Of a stretch of DNA of 64,000 bases, positions 1 to 8,749 are shown one piece after another. Source of the DNA: Acetobacterium sp. KB-1 (GTDB taxonomy: Bacteria; Bacillota; Clostridia; Eubacteriales; Eubacteriaceae); contig NZ_CP030040.1 in NCBI RefSeq assembly GCF_003260995.1, positions 1,525,736-1,589,735 on the forward strand, read 5' to 3'. The number at the start of each line of letters is the position of its first letter. Within the stretch, counting starts at the first letter, position 1. The position numbers were made by a program, and so were the translations under genes. Below the pieces are notes generated by a model. That model was not told where the DNA came from and did not search any database. It saw only the letters and a list, made by a program, of their open reading frames with translations.

Positions 1-16
1 AAGGGGCGGTTTTTTT
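1..16 (+). terminator. 3' half of an intrinsic terminator, possibly of a T-box leader of glyS
   Basis: The window opens with a G/C-rich stretch followed by seven T residues, 40 bases before the glyS start, which looks like the 3' arm and U-tract of an intrinsic terminator. Aminoacyl-tRNA synthetase genes of Firmicutes are often controlled by tRNA-sensing T-box leaders that end in such a terminator. The specifier loop and T-box sequence would lie left of the window, so this is inference; it could equally terminate an upstream gene. Confidence 0.35.
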
Positions 17-55
17 AGTTTAGATACTAAAAATTTAATTAAGCAGGAGGAAAAA

Positions 56-1450
56 ATGTCAGAATTTACAATGGCTGAAATTGTCAGTCTCGCAAAAATG
101 AGGGGAATTGTCTTCCCCGGTTCAGAAATTTATGATGGTCTTGCCAACAGTTGGGATTACGGCCCACTCGGCGTTGAAATGAAAAATAATGTTAAAAAGG
201 CCTGGTGGAAAAAATTCGTTCAGGAATCACCTTTTAATGTGGGTCTGGATGCCGCTATCCTAATGAACCCTAAAACCTGGGTCGCCTCCGGACACGTGGG
301 TGGCTTTAACGATCCGTTGATGGATTGCAAAGCCTGTCAGTCGCGCTTCCGGGCCGATAAGCTGATTGCCGATTACTACTTTGAAAAAGGCGAAGATGTG
401 ATCGTCGATGCCTGGTCAAATGACGAGATGAAGGCTTTTATCGAGGAACATCAGATTGCCTGTCCCGAATGTGGAAAAATGGATTTTACCGATATCCGCC
501 AGTTTAATCTGATGTTTAAAACCTTTCAGGGTGTCAATGAAGATACCGCCAGCGAAATCTTCCTGCGGCCAGAAACTGCCCAGGGTATTTTTGTCAATTT
601 TAAAAATGTTCAGCGCACCACCCGTAAAAAAATACCATTTGGGATTGCCCAGGTCGGTAAATCCTTTCGTAATGAGATTACGCCGGGGAACTTCATTTTC
701 CGAATCCGGGAATTTGAACAAATGGAACTGGAATTTTTCTGCGCCCCTGGCACGGATTTGGAATGGTTTGACTACTGGAAAGCTTTCTGTAAAAAATGGC
801 TGTTCGACCTGGGTATGAAGGACGAAAATATCCGTTTCCGGGATCATGATCAGGAAGAACTATCCCATTACAGTAATGCCACCACCGATGTGGAATTCCG
901 CTTTCCTTTTGGCTGGGGCGAGCTTTGGGGGATTGCTGACCGTACCGATTTCGACTTAACCCAGCACCAGAATCACTCCGGGAAAGACATGAAATATACC
1001 GACCCGGTTACCAACGAAAAATATATCCCGTATTGTATCGAGCCCTCCTTAGGTGCCGACCGGGTTTTTCTGGCCTTCCTTTGCAATGCCATGGAAAAAG
1101 AAACCATTACCAATGGTGACAAAGTTGAAGAACGAAATGTGATGCGGATTCATCCCTTCCTTTCGGCATACAAGGCCGCAGTTTTACCACTGTCTAAAAA
1201 GTTAAGCGACAAGGCCGGAGAACTTTTCACCCTGTTGTCTAAACACTTTATGATTGAATATGATGAAGCGGGTAGCATTGGCAAGCGTTACCGCCGCCAG
1301 GACGAAATCGGCACACCGTTCTGCGTCACTGTAGATTTTGACACCCTGGAAGACGAATGTGTCACCCTAAGAGACCGCGATACCATGGACCAGGTTCGGG
1401 TTCCTATTGCTGAGGTCGTTGATTATATTGCTAAGCGGATTGATTTTTAA
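56..1450 (+). CDS. glyS: Glycyl-tRNA synthetase (class II, homodimeric type)
   Basis: This 464-aa cytoplasmic enzyme charges tRNA-Gly with glycine using ATP. The N-terminus carries the family's class II motif 1 region ([20 protein letters not shown]) and a zinc-type Cys insertion (CKACQS near residue 92, CPECGK near 136). Motif 2 follows ([20 protein letters not shown] near 205), then a class II motif 3 region ([13 protein letters not shown]) and a C-terminal anticodon-binding domain. Full length for the alpha2 (GRS1-like) family, not the alpha2beta2 GlyQ/GlyS type. The ATG is preceded by AGGAGG. It is one of five plus-strand genes and is followed by a structured repeat (1466-1649) and a bidirectional terminator. 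The terminator-like sequence just upstream suggests T-box control. Confidence 0.96.
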   Translation: MSEFTMAEIVSLAKMRGIVFPGSEIYDGLANSWDYGPLGVEMKNNVKKAWWKKFVQESPFNVGLDAAILMNPKTWVASGHVGGFNDPLMDCKACQSRFRADKLIADYYFEKGEDVIVDAWSNDEMKAFIEEHQIACPECGKMDFTDIRQFNLMFKTFQGVNEDTASEIFLRPETAQGIFVNFKNVQRTTRKKIPFGIAQVGKSFRNEITPGNFIFRIREFEQMELEFFCAPGTDLEWFDYWKAFCKKWLFDLGMKDENIRFRDHDQEELSHYSNATTDVEFRFPFGWGELWGIADRTDFDLTQHQNHSGKDMKYTDPVTNEKYIPYCIEPSLGADRVFLAFLCNAMEKETITNGDKVEERNVMRIHPFLSAYKAAVLPLSKKLSDKAGELFTLLSKHFMIEYDEAGSIGKRYRRQDEIGTPFCVTVDFDTLEDECVTLRDRDTMDQVRVPIAEVVDYIAKRIDF

Positions 1451-1465
1451 TTTGCTAATTAAGTA

Positions 1466-1649
1466 GTACCGACAATTATTACATCATGTTGTTTGCATCG
1501 GAGCGGACATGGCGATAGCCTGCGTGGAGGCAACGAGCCAATCACAAGCAGGCTTGTAGTTGGCGACTGCCCACGACTGATAAGAAATTTTTAATTTCTT
1601 ATCAGTGTCCGATTCCGCAGCAAACAACAGATTAATAATTGATCGGTAC
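1466..1649 (+). repeat. Structured interspersed repeat, copy A, with an 85-bp internal insert
   Basis: Begins GTACCGACAATTATTACATC and ends with the near-inverted complement GATTAATAATTGATCGGTAC; inside these is a second paired segment, TGTTGTTTGC with GCAAACAACA. Compared with copy E (54054-54151) it carries about 85 extra bases (about 1523-1607) next to the conserved GCCTG at the hairpin tip. The insert holds two hairpins of its own: 1537-1564 (GCCAA...TTGGC with CAAGC/GCTTG inside) and a perfect one at 1577-1605. The element lies between the glyS stop and the terminator at 1689-1736, so it should be transcribed with glyS. Open frames crossing it show no protein signature. Confidence 0.85.
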
Positions 1650-1688
1650 GGAGTTTCCAGTACGCCTATCCAAAATTCATTATCATAA

Positions 1689-1736
1689 CAAAAAAACCGC
1701 CCCCGTTCGAAACCCGTTCGAACAGGGGCAGTTTTT
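1689..1736. terminator. Bidirectional intrinsic terminator between glyS and the polyferredoxin gene
   Basis: A stem of about 16 bp with two mismatches (left arm 1696-1711, right arm 1717-1732) and a 5-nt loop. It is flanked by an A-run on the left and a T-run on the right, so it can end transcripts of both converging genes. Confidence 0.85.
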
Positions 1737-1760
1737 AAGTGATAAATTTTTAAAGACGAC

Positions 1761-2150
1761 TTAGGCTTCTTTGATCGCCAATACGTTCTGTGGACATGCT
1801 TCAACACAGATTCCACATGAAATACATTTTGATGGAACATCCCGGTCTTCTGATTTAACCAGCACTCCGAATGGACATGCTTCGACACATTTACCGCAGT
1901 TTACACATAGTTTTTTACTAATCATAAAGACGCCTTTGGCATTTTTTGTGATTGCACCGGCTTCACATACTTTTGCACATTTACCACATTGTACACATAC
2001 CAATGTTTTTAAACTGCCATCATCTTTTGTGGTAATTTTAACACATGACAATTCTGAAACAGGTTCCTTGTAAAATGCGGTTGAACATGCTAGTTCACAT
2101 GTCAAACAGTTAACACATGCGGCCTGATCTGCTACGATTACTTTTTTCAT
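1761..2150 (-). CDS. Four-cluster [4Fe-4S] polyferredoxin (HycB/CooF-like electron carrier)
   Basis: A 129-aa cytoplasmic electron-transfer protein. It has four CxxCxxCxxxC motifs: Cys12/15/18/22, 52/55/58/62, 82/85/88/92 and 109/112/115/119, enough for four [4Fe-4S] clusters, plus one extra Cys at 36. This resembles the HycB/HydN/CooF group that passes electrons to hydrogenases, CO dehydrogenase or formate dehydrogenase, but it is shorter than most and no oxidoreductase partner is adjacent, so its partner cannot be named. The ATG is preceded by AAGGAGG. It appears monocistronic: own promoter (2221-2249), a leader hairpin and a shared terminator. Confidence 0.85.
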   Translation of the reverse strand: MKKVIVADQAACVNCLTCELACSTAFYKEPVSELSCVKITTKDDGSLKTLVCVQCGKCAKVCEAGAITKNAKGVFMISKKLCVNCGKCVEACPFGVLVKSEDRDVPSKCISCGICVEACPQNVLAIKEA

Positions 2151-2172
2151 TGTTACTCCTCCTTAAGGACAA

Positions 2173-2190
2173 TTTGATCAGATGATCAAA
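2173..2190 (-). promoter_or_regulatory. Small perfect hairpin in the polyferredoxin leader
   Basis: TTTGATCA-GA-TGATCAAA, arms of 8 bp around a 2-nt spacer, about 8 nt before the Shine-Dalgarno of the polyferredoxin gene and downstream of its promoter. It could be an operator or an mRNA 5'-stabilising hairpin; no T-run follows, so it is not a terminator. Confidence 0.5.
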
Positions 2191-2220
2191 TTTTTGTTTA
2201 AATTTTAACAACTGATTTTT

Positions 2221-2249
2221 ATTCTACTTTTAAAGCCGATAATTGTCAA
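2221..2249 (-). promoter_or_regulatory. Sigma-A promoter of the polyferredoxin gene
   Basis: On the minus strand TTGACA (2244-2249), a 17-nt spacer, then TAGAAT (2221-2226), about 70 nt before the start codon. The -35 is perfect consensus and the -10 has one mismatch. Confidence 0.75.
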
Positions 2250-2381
2250 CATAATACGGAATTTTTACAGCTACTTCTCACCCATCCCCCACAATAAAGC
2301 CAACCCTGATACTATTTCTTAGTACCCTGCTGGAATTCTTTCTAAATACGGTTAAATTTTTATCCATTATTTCCTGACATT

Positions 2382-2412
2382 AAAAAAGCTCTCCAGAATT
2401 GGAAAGCTCTTT
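2382..2412 (-). terminator. Intrinsic terminator after prfA
   Basis: On the minus strand, AGCTTTCC and GGAGAGCT pair (one G-U) around a 6-nt loop and are followed by six T residues. It lies directly after the prfA stop and ends the uvrC-to-prfA run. Confidence 0.8.
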
Positions 2413-2417
2413 CGCGT

Positions 2418-3488
2418 TTAAGAATGTTGTTTAAGTTTTTCGGCCTGGTCACTGGTGACCAGGGCATTGATCATTTCATCGATGTCACCATCCAGGAAAG
2501 CTTCCAGTTGATAAACAGTCATGTTGATGCGGTGATCAGAAATACGCCCCTGGGGGAAATTGTAGGTCCGGATACGCTCACTGCGGTCCCCGGTACCAAC
2601 CTGACTTTTGCGGTTTTCGGCAATTTCACTTTGCTGTTTTTGCTGTTCGATTTCGTAAAGCCTGGCCTTTAATATTTTTAACGCCTTGTCTTTATTTTTA
2701 AGCTGCGACTTCTCATCCTGACAGGTCACCACCATCCCGGTGGGGATATGGGTAATTCGAACCGCGGAATCGGTGGTGTTAACACTTTGGCCACCATTAC
2801 CGGATGATCGGTACACGTCAACCCTCAGGTCATTCGCACCAATTTCAATTTCAACATCCTCGGCTTCCGGCAAGACTGCTACCGTGGCGGTTGAGGTATG
2901 GATCCGTCCGCCTGATTCAGTACTGGGGATTCGCTGTACCCGATGAACGCCGCTTTCATATTTCAGACGACTGTAAACCCCGTTGCCTTCAATCGAAAAA
3001 ATGATTTCCTTAATCCCCCCGATATCGGGTATACTGGAACTCATAATTTCACTTTTCCAACCCTGACGTTCGGCATAACGGGTCAACATTCGAAAGAGAT
3101 CGCCAGCGAATAAGGCCGCCTCACTGCCGCCGGCACCAGCCCGAATTTCGACAATAACATTTTTGTCATCATTAACATCTTTGGGCAACAGTAAAATTCT
3201 TAATTCTTCTTCCTGTTCGATCTTCTTTTTTGTTAATTCCTCCAGTTCCGCCTCAGCCATTTCTTTAAAATCTTTTTCCAATTCTTTATCGGCCAGCATT
3301 TCTTTAGTATCATCAATGGCTGATAAGGTCTCTGAGAACTGATTGTATTTTTGAATGATCGGTTCAATGTGGGACTGTTCTTTCATCAGCTTTCGCCACT
3401 GATTTTGATCCCCAATGATCTCGGGGTCGCTAATCTTTTCGTTTAAATCAGCATATTTTTGGGCTAAAAAATCTAACTTATCTAACAT
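2418..3488 (-). CDS. prfA: Peptide chain release factor 1
   Basis: A 356-aa class I release factor that recognises UAA and UAG in the ribosomal A site and triggers peptidyl-tRNA hydrolysis. The catalytic GGQ loop is intact ([15 protein letters not shown] near residue 230). The stop-codon-reading segment follows the conserved VHRVQRIP and reads PST, an RF1-type PxT motif. [19 protein letters not shown] marks the start of the core domain. Length is normal. The ATG is preceded by AAGGAG. It is last in a same-strand run with degV 60 nt upstream. No adjacent prmC methyltransferase is visible. Confidence 0.96.
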   Translation of the reverse strand: MLDKLDFLAQKYADLNEKISDPEIIGDQNQWRKLMKEQSHIEPIIQKYNQFSETLSAIDDTKEMLADKELEKDFKEMAEAELEELTKKKIEQEEELRILLLPKDVNDDKNVIVEIRAGAGGSEAALFAGDLFRMLTRYAERQGWKSEIMSSSIPDIGGIKEIIFSIEGNGVYSRLKYESGVHRVQRIPSTESGGRIHTSTATVAVLPEAEDVEIEIGANDLRVDVYRSSGNGGQSVNTTDSAVRITHIPTGMVVTCQDEKSQLKNKDKALKILKARLYEIEQQKQQSEIAENRKSQVGTGDRSERIRTYNFPQGRISDHRINMTVYQLEAFLDGDIDEMINALVTSDQAEKLKQHS

Positions 3489-3548
3489 AATACTCCTTAA
3501 TTTTTTTTAATTAGTAATTCGAATTTGTTTATATCTGCCTTGCAATGA

Positions 3549-4424
3549 TTAAAACTGATACGCTTCTTTCCATTCGTCAAAGAAAAAAACAGCCAGCGTT
3601 CCGGGTCCGGAGTGGGTTAAAACAGTTGGCCCTAATGGCACGATTTTAAACCGCTTGATATTTAATCGCTTACCCGCCATTTTTACAAATAGCTCCACCA
3701 GCTCTGGATTATCGGCATGGCTAATACCAATCACTTGCTTCTCAAGCTGATCACCGTTTGTTTCCAGGTAATCCACCATTTTCTTAACCAGTTTTTTTTC
3801 GCCTCTGACCTTATCAATCTGTTGAAGTTCACCACTTTTGTTTACGTCAAGCAACGGATTGATATGCAGCATATTTCCGATGATGGCGGTCCCCTTATTT
3901 AATCGGCCACCCCGATACAGGTATTGAAGGTCAGTCACCGTGAAAACATGTTTGACATGATCAATATGATAGCTGATTTGTTTGATCAGCGTCTCCATGT
4001 CACAGCCTGCTGCAGCGACTCTGGCGGCACCATAGACAATATGCCCCAGTCCATAGCAGACAGCTTTGGTATCAACAACTTCAAAGACCGCATCGGGATA
4101 TTTTTCTCTTAAATCCCGTTTCGCCAGCGCGGCAGCCTGATAGGTTCCCGACAGTCCACTGGAAAAAGCCAGATAAATAAAAGGTTTATTTTCTAAGATT
4201 AAGTCTTCAAACCGTTTATAAAAATCCCCGTAAGGAATCTGAGACGTTTTATAACGTGTACCCTGTCGCATATTCTCACAAACTTCTTCAGATGATATAT
4301 CAATACCGTCACGATAGGTTTTTTCATTTTCGACTACATAAACTGGCATGATTTCAATATTAAATTCTTGCTGATCCGTTTTTTCTATATCACAGGCAGA
4401 ATCGGTTATGATCTTTATCGTCAT
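3549..4424 (-). CDS. DegV family fatty-acid-binding protein
   Basis: A 291-aa DegV/EDD-fold protein. Family members bind a fatty acid and some (FakB) present it to the kinase FakA for phosphorylation and phospholipid synthesis. The N-terminal IKIITDSACDIEK, the SSGLSGTYQAA segment (TSQIPYG before it) and the GRLNKGTAIIGN region are characteristic. No fakA-like kinase is in the window, so the in vivo role is open. The ATG has AAAGGA upstream. Neighbours are the PHP phosphoesterase upstream and prfA downstream on the same strand. Confidence 0.9.
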   Translation of the reverse strand: MTIKIITDSACDIEKTDQQEFNIEIMPVYVVENEKTYRDGIDISSEEVCENMRQGTRYKTSQIPYGDFYKRFEDLILENKPFIYLAFSSGLSGTYQAAALAKRDLREKYPDAVFEVVDTKAVCYGLGHIVYGAARVAAAGCDMETLIKQISYHIDHVKHVFTVTDLQYLYRGGRLNKGTAIIGNMLHINPLLDVNKSGELQQIDKVRGEKKLVKKMVDYLETNGDQLEKQVIGISHADNPELVELFVKMAGKRLNIKRFKIVPLGPTVLTHSGPGTLAVFFFDEWKEAYQF

Positions 4425-4472
4425 TTTTCTGTCCTTTCCTACTTGATTTTAAGAAACTCATTTTATCACAGT

Positions 4473-5240
4473 TTAGTCATTTTTCAAAAACAATTCTTGG
4501 GCATAATCGCGAGGATCAGCAAACAACACCCTTCCCTTGCTTTCGAGATAATTAATTAACCGATTGTAATCCAGGTTGATAATCAATTCGTCGGGGAAAT
4601 CAATCGCATCCAAAACCTGATCAACGTAGGGGAAATCACCAATATCGGTCGCAAAGTGGGTATCACTGCCAATGATAATCGGTATTTCCAGTTCTTTACA
4701 GCGATTGGCAATCCATTCGCAGTTGGGTTTTGAACCTCTTCTAATAAAGAAAGAACCGTTATTTATTTCAATCAGGGTGTTGTTTTTTTTGGCATCCTGA
4801 AGGATGGCTTCATAATCCAGCTCATAGGTGGGATTCCCCAAATGACAGATAAAGTCAATATCGGGATTGGCAATAGCCCCCAGGACGGCGCTGGTATTGA
4901 CAGATTTTGTCTGCGGTTTAAAGGTCGGAGTGTGGAGCGATGCCGAAATGATTTCCAGAGATTTAATAAAATCCATCGGGATATCGGTATTTCCGTCGGC
5001 GTCCATGATGTTGCTCTCGATTCCTTTGAGGACTCTGACATTGTTTATTTTTCCGGGAATCACCCGATAATTAGCAAAGAACAAAGGCGTTGGTGCTCCC
5101 GGTAAAGCCGGACCATGTTCGGTGATGCAGATCATCTCCAAATTCTTTTTTGCGGCGGCATCAACTAACTCCTGGATAGTATTGTAGGCATGTCCGCAGG
5201 CAATGGTATGGGTGTGGGCATCTAAAACGTAATTTCTCAT
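4473..5240 (-). CDS. PHP-domain phosphoesterase (YcdX type)
   Basis: A 255-aa PHP-family hydrolase. The four motifs with metal ligands are visible: DAHTHT at residues 7-12, ITEHGP near 39-44, a Glu/His region (KGIESNI and SASLHTP) and a C-terminal GSDTHF. YcdX-like proteins use a trinuclear metal site to cleave phosphoesters; the natural substrate is not predictable. The start has AAGGAG eight bases upstream. It lies between hprK and degV, a common hprK-PHP neighbourhood in Clostridia. Confidence 0.88.
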   Translation of the reverse strand: MRNYVLDAHTHTIACGHAYNTIQELVDAAAKKNLEMICITEHGPALPGAPTPLFFANYRVIPGKINNVRVLKGIESNIMDADGNTDIPMDFIKSLEIISASLHTPTFKPQTKSVNTSAVLGAIANPDIDFICHLGNPTYELDYEAILQDAKKNNTLIEINNGSFFIRRGSKPNCEWIANRCKELEIPIIIGSDTHFATDIGDFPYVDQVLDAIDFPDELIINLDYNRLINYLESKGRVLFADPRDYAQELFLKND

Positions 5241-5298
5241 GTTATTTTCTCCTTCTCAATTGACGATTCGTCAACGCTCAAACATCTAGCCGATTTGA

Positions 5299-6300
5299 TT
5301 AATCCTGTTTTTTCTGTAGCTCCCGTTTTTGTGTGTCGAGATCATTCTGGTGAGCGACACGGTCGCAAAAGACCTGGGCTGAGTGATAACCATACTGTTT
5401 GGTACGATTGTTGATCGCCGCCGTTTCGATGATGCAGGCCAAATTTCTGCCGCCTGAAACGGGGATCATCACTTCCGGAATTTCGACCCCCAAGATATCC
5501 AGCGTTTGTTCATCAAGACCCAGGCGATCATAGGGTGATCGTTCATCCCAATTTTCCAGACGGATGACCATGTCAATTTCAACATCTCTTTTAACGGCTC
5601 TGGCACCATAAAGGGTTTTAACGTCTATGATACCAATTCCCCGAATTTCCATAAAATGTTCGAGCAGTACCGGGGCTGTTCCCATTAAATGACCGTCTCG
5701 GATCCGTTTCACCTCAACCACATCATCCGCGATGAGACAATGACCACGCTTGACAATTTCTAATGCCGTTTCACTTTTGCCAATGCCACTGGGCCCGGTA
5801 ATCAACACACCGACTCCAAAAACCTCAACTAATACCCCGTGCAAACTGATCCGTGGTGCCGACAGCTGATCAATATAGTTAACCAGATCATAAAACAATG
5901 TGGTTGTATTTTCCTTACTTTTTAACAGGGTCCGTCCGTATTTCCTGGCCGCATCTTCAAACAGATGAGTCTCCTCCAAATCCCAACATACAATAAAACA
6001 GGGAAATTCATAGGAAAAAAAATCGTCGATCTTTTTCTCGCGAACCTCAGGATCCAGATCCAGCAGATAGGAAACTTCCACCTTACCAATCACCTGCACC
6101 CGATTCGAATCAAAATGCTCATAGTACCCATGAAGCTGTAATCCCGGACGATTGATCCCACTGTTGACCAGGTTCAAATCCGCTGACTGATAATAAATTT
6201 TTTCAAGTTTGATATCTTTACAAAAATCGTCTAAATTTACTTTCCCATTCATTCTTTTGTTATCTCTTTTCATTGATTTACTACTAATTAGTTTACTCAA
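5299..6300 (-). CDS. hprK: HPr kinase/phosphorylase
   Basis: A bifunctional enzyme that phosphorylates HPr on Ser46 when glycolytic intermediates are high and removes the phosphate otherwise, controlling catabolite repression in Firmicutes. The Walker A loop is GPSGIGKS (residues 169-176), and the HprK signature is at RGIGIIDVKTLYGARAVKR. The matching HPr, with Ser46 present, is at 61642-61905. I take the start as TTG at 6298-6300 because GAGG lies eight bases upstream; this gives 333 aa, slightly longer than usual at the N-terminus, and an internal ATG at 6252 is an alternative. The uvrC stop is 40 bases upstream. Confidence 0.94.
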   Translation of the reverse strand: MSKLISSKSMKRDNKRMNGKVNLDDFCKDIKLEKIYYQSADLNLVNSGINRPGLQLHGYYEHFDSNRVQVIGKVEVSYLLDLDPEVREKKIDDFFSYEFPCFIVCWDLEETHLFEDAARKYGRTLLKSKENTTTLFYDLVNYIDQLSAPRISLHGVLVEVFGVGVLITGPSGIGKSETALEIVKRGHCLIADDVVEVKRIRDGHLMGTAPVLLEHFMEIRGIGIIDVKTLYGARAVKRDVEIDMVIRLENWDERSPYDRLGLDEQTLDILGVEIPEVMIPVSGGRNLACIIETAAINNRTKQYGYHSAQVFCDRVAHQNDLDTQKRELQKKQD

Positions 6301-6339
6301 GTTATTCTACCTCAAAGTTTCCGTTGTTAAAAGTTTTTT

Positions 6340-8178
6340 TCACGACTTGTTGCGAAAATGTTCAAATACGGCCTGGGCCGTTTTAATCTGCATCCCGGGG
6401 ACTGACTGTAGTTCTTCGATGGTAGCTTTTTTGATTTTATCCACTTGGCCAAAGTGAGCCATTAAGGCTTCGCGACGTTTTTTTCCGACGCCGGGGATTT
6501 CCTCAAGCTGGGAGACCAGCATTTCTTTTTTTCTTAAAATCTGATGATAGCCCAGGGTATAACGATGGACCTCTTCCGAAATTTCGGATAGAAAAACCCC
6601 GAGTGGGGTCGCTTTTTTGATTGGATATTCGGTACCTTGATGAAAAATCCCCCGCAGCCGATGGTGATCATCTTTGACCAATCCACACACCTCAATCGCA
6701 ACGGTTGGATACAAAGAAACAATACTCTGTGCCGCATTCACGTGACCGACACCGCCATCGATCATCATCACTTCCGGTAATGGCAAGAAATTATTGCCTT
6801 CCGGAGCTTTCATGGCCCGTTCCATCCGTCTGAAGATCATTTCTTGCATGCTGGCATAATCGTTCTGACCTTCCACCGATTTAATTTTAAAGCGACGACA
6901 GGCTTTCCGATTTAGTTTACCCTCGTCAAAAACCACCATTCCGCCAACGTTATTGGTGCCGCTGATATTAGAAATATCATAAGCCTCAATCCGAACGGGA
7001 CGCTGCGCCAATCCCAATAAATCCTGTAATCCATCCAAACGGCTTTTGGAGCGGATCTCTTTTTCTCGTTTTTCCATTAATTTCTGTTTAAGTGCCAGGT
7101 CAGCGTTATCGGTCACCATTTCCAGCATTTTTATTTTTTGTCCCCGCTTTGGTGCGTGAACCTCAATTTTTTTACCAGCCAGATCCCCCAGCCATTCTTC
7201 AATAACTTTTTTATCTTCCAATGGCTCTTTTAAAATAATCTCCCGGGGAATAAACCCGCAGCTGGCATAATACTGTTTAACAAAACTTTCTTGCACTTCT
7301 CTTGAACTCACACCCTCAACTTCTTCAAGAAAGAAATGATCCCGCCCCATCAGCTTGCCTTCTCGTACATGAAAAACCTGGACACATCCCAATCCATCAC
7401 TTTTGGCAAAACCGATAAAGTCCTGATCCTGTTTAGCACTGGAGCTGATTTTCTGCTTTTCAACGATATGCGCAATGCCGGAAATCTGATCGCGGTATTT
7501 AGCCGCTTCTTCATAATTCTGATTCATGGCGGCAACAGTCATTTTATCATTGATATTTTTAAGTAGATCGGGATGGCGGCCGTTTAAAATATCCAAAACT
7601 GACGCAATATCTTTGGCATACTTTTCTTTGGACACATTTCCCTGGCAGGGTGCCTGACACTGACCAATATGATAGTTAAGACAAGGCCGACCGGTCTTTT
7701 TTCCATAAGCAACCTGACGGTTGCAGGTTTTTAGCGGGTAAATCTTTAAAATAGCTTCAATGGTATTTTTTACTGCATAGGAGCTGGTAAACGGACCAAA
7801 GTACTTGGCGCCGTCTTTTTTATATTCCCGGGTCATCAGTAGCCGCGGATATTCTTCCTGAACGGTCAGCCGTATCCAGGGATAGCTTTTATCATCTTTT
7901 AGTAAAATATTATAGCGCGGATGATGCGTCTTAATCAGATTACATTCTAAAATCAGCGCTTCCATTTCCGAATCGGTTACAATCGTCTCAATTGTTTCGA
8001 TATGAGATACCAAAACCACCGTTTTAGCGGTTAACTGACTGGCACTATGAAAATACTGCCGTACCCGATTGCGCAGATTAATGGCTTTACCCACATAAAT
8101 AATCTCGCTATTTTTGTTTCTCATGATATAGACCCCGGGGTTTTGGGGCAGATCTTTTAATTTTTCTTTATCATACAT
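6340..8178 (-). CDS. uvrC: Excinuclease ABC subunit C
   Basis: The 612-aa dual-incision nuclease of nucleotide excision repair. In order: GIY-YIG nuclease (NPGVYIMRN...IIYVGKAINLRNRVRQYF), a Cys cluster (CNRQVAYGKKTGRPCLNYHIGQC, shown here only as landmarks near residues 140-165), the UVR helix pair, an RNase H-like second nuclease domain (RIEAYDISNISG, MIDGGVGHV) and C-terminal helix-hairpin-helix motifs (EEIPGVGKKRREAL). I place the start at the ATG at 8176-8178, which has AAGG nine bases upstream; a TTG nine bases further out lacks a separate ribosome site. It is first in a minus-strand run with hprK, apart from the uvrBA genes at 15-17 kb. Confidence 0.95.
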   Translation of the reverse strand: MYDKEKLKDLPQNPGVYIMRNKNSEIIYVGKAINLRNRVRQYFHSASQLTAKTVVLVSHIETIETIVTDSEMEALILECNLIKTHHPRYNILLKDDKSYPWIRLTVQEEYPRLLMTREYKKDGAKYFGPFTSSYAVKNTIEAILKIYPLKTCNRQVAYGKKTGRPCLNYHIGQCQAPCQGNVSKEKYAKDIASVLDILNGRHPDLLKNINDKMTVAAMNQNYEEAAKYRDQISGIAHIVEKQKISSSAKQDQDFIGFAKSDGLGCVQVFHVREGKLMGRDHFFLEEVEGVSSREVQESFVKQYYASCGFIPREIILKEPLEDKKVIEEWLGDLAGKKIEVHAPKRGQKIKMLEMVTDNADLALKQKLMEKREKEIRSKSRLDGLQDLLGLAQRPVRIEAYDISNISGTNNVGGMVVFDEGKLNRKACRRFKIKSVEGQNDYASMQEMIFRRMERAMKAPEGNNFLPLPEVMMIDGGVGHVNAAQSIVSLYPTVAIEVCGLVKDDHHRLRGIFHQGTEYPIKKATPLGVFLSEISEEVHRYTLGYHQILRKKEMLVSQLEEIPGVGKKRREALMAHFGQVDKIKKATIEELQSVPGMQIKTAQAVFEHFRNKS

Positions 8179-8216
8179 ACTGGTCAACCTTAAATAAATA
8201 TTTTTTTGGAATTTTT

Positions 8217-8246
8217 TGTTTATTCGCCACCTAATTTTGGTATAAT
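8217..8246 (+). promoter_or_regulatory. Promoter of the 82-aa unknown gene
   Basis: TTGTTT (8217-8222), an 18-nt spacer and a perfect TATAAT (8241-8246), about 50 nt before the start codon. It lies in the divergent gap with uvrC. Confidence 0.6.
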
Positions 8247-8296
8247 AATAATACTTTTTTAAACATCAGATTATTATACAGAAAGGAAGTGTTACC

Positions 8297-8545
8297 ATGT
8301 TTGAAAAAATAACTACAGATGGTCATAACACCCTGATTTCTTTCGGCAATTTTGAAGTGAAGATTGTTCCGAAAATTTATGGTGGATTTACTCTGACAAA
8401 ATCAATTAAAGACAACCCCTTTAAAATCATCGAAATACGTGAGATAAGACTTCCGCTTTCGGAGAAGGAAGTCCTAAAGGAAGCTAAAGAGCTATTAAAA
8501 CGAAAATATGAGTCCATTGATTTCAACAATTATTGTACCACATAA
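8297..8545 (+). CDS. Small protein of unknown function (82 aa)
   Basis: I do not recognise this protein. It is a real gene on context: a consensus-like promoter upstream, GGAAG nine bases before the ATG, and a strong terminator (8567-8606) just after the stop. The predicted protein is soluble and charged, with a beta-rich N-terminal half and a Lys/Glu-rich, probably helical C-terminal half (residues about 52-72). There is no signal peptide, membrane segment or Cys motif. It is divergent from uvrC and followed by csp, with which it shares strand but not a transcript. Confidence 0.7.
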   Translation: MFEKITTDGHNTLISFGNFEVKIVPKIYGGFTLTKSIKDNPFKIIEIREIRLPLSEKEVLKEAKELLKRKYESIDFNNYCTT

Positions 8546-8566
8546 ACCTTGAGTTCAGCTTTTTTT

Positions 8567-8606
8567 GATCCATCTCAACCCCGATCCCTGAGATGGATCT
8601 ATTTTG
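8567..8606 (+). terminator. Intrinsic terminator after the 82-aa gene
   Basis: GATCCATCTCA (8567-8577) pairs perfectly with TGAGATGGATC (8589-8599), followed by a short T-rich tract. The 306-bp gap up to csp (8546-8851) also holds the csp promoter and its structured leader. Confidence 0.75.
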
Positions 8607-8690
8607 GCTTTGTGTTTAGCCTGTTATCCCTAAGCGGTTGTAATAATGCCGATCTTTTCTTTAAACTATTTAAAGTGTTTTTTAAATAAT

Positions 8691-8719
8691 TTGACATCTA
8701 CCCTTGCTGGGTGTATAAT
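8691..8719 (+). promoter_or_regulatory. Perfect sigma-A promoter of csp
   Basis: TTGACA (8691-8696), a 17-nt spacer and TATAAT (8714-8719): both hexamers and the spacing are exact consensus. Transcription should start near 8726, giving a leader of about 125 nt. Confidence 0.9.
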
Positions 8720-8749
8720 GAAATGGAATTAAAGTGTATTTATTGATTT

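Noticed and set aside
1484-1888. Minus-strand frame across repeat copy A and the polyferredoxin end
   Set aside because: It is in a different frame from the polyferredoxin, crosses a terminator and a structured repeat, and has no family signal.
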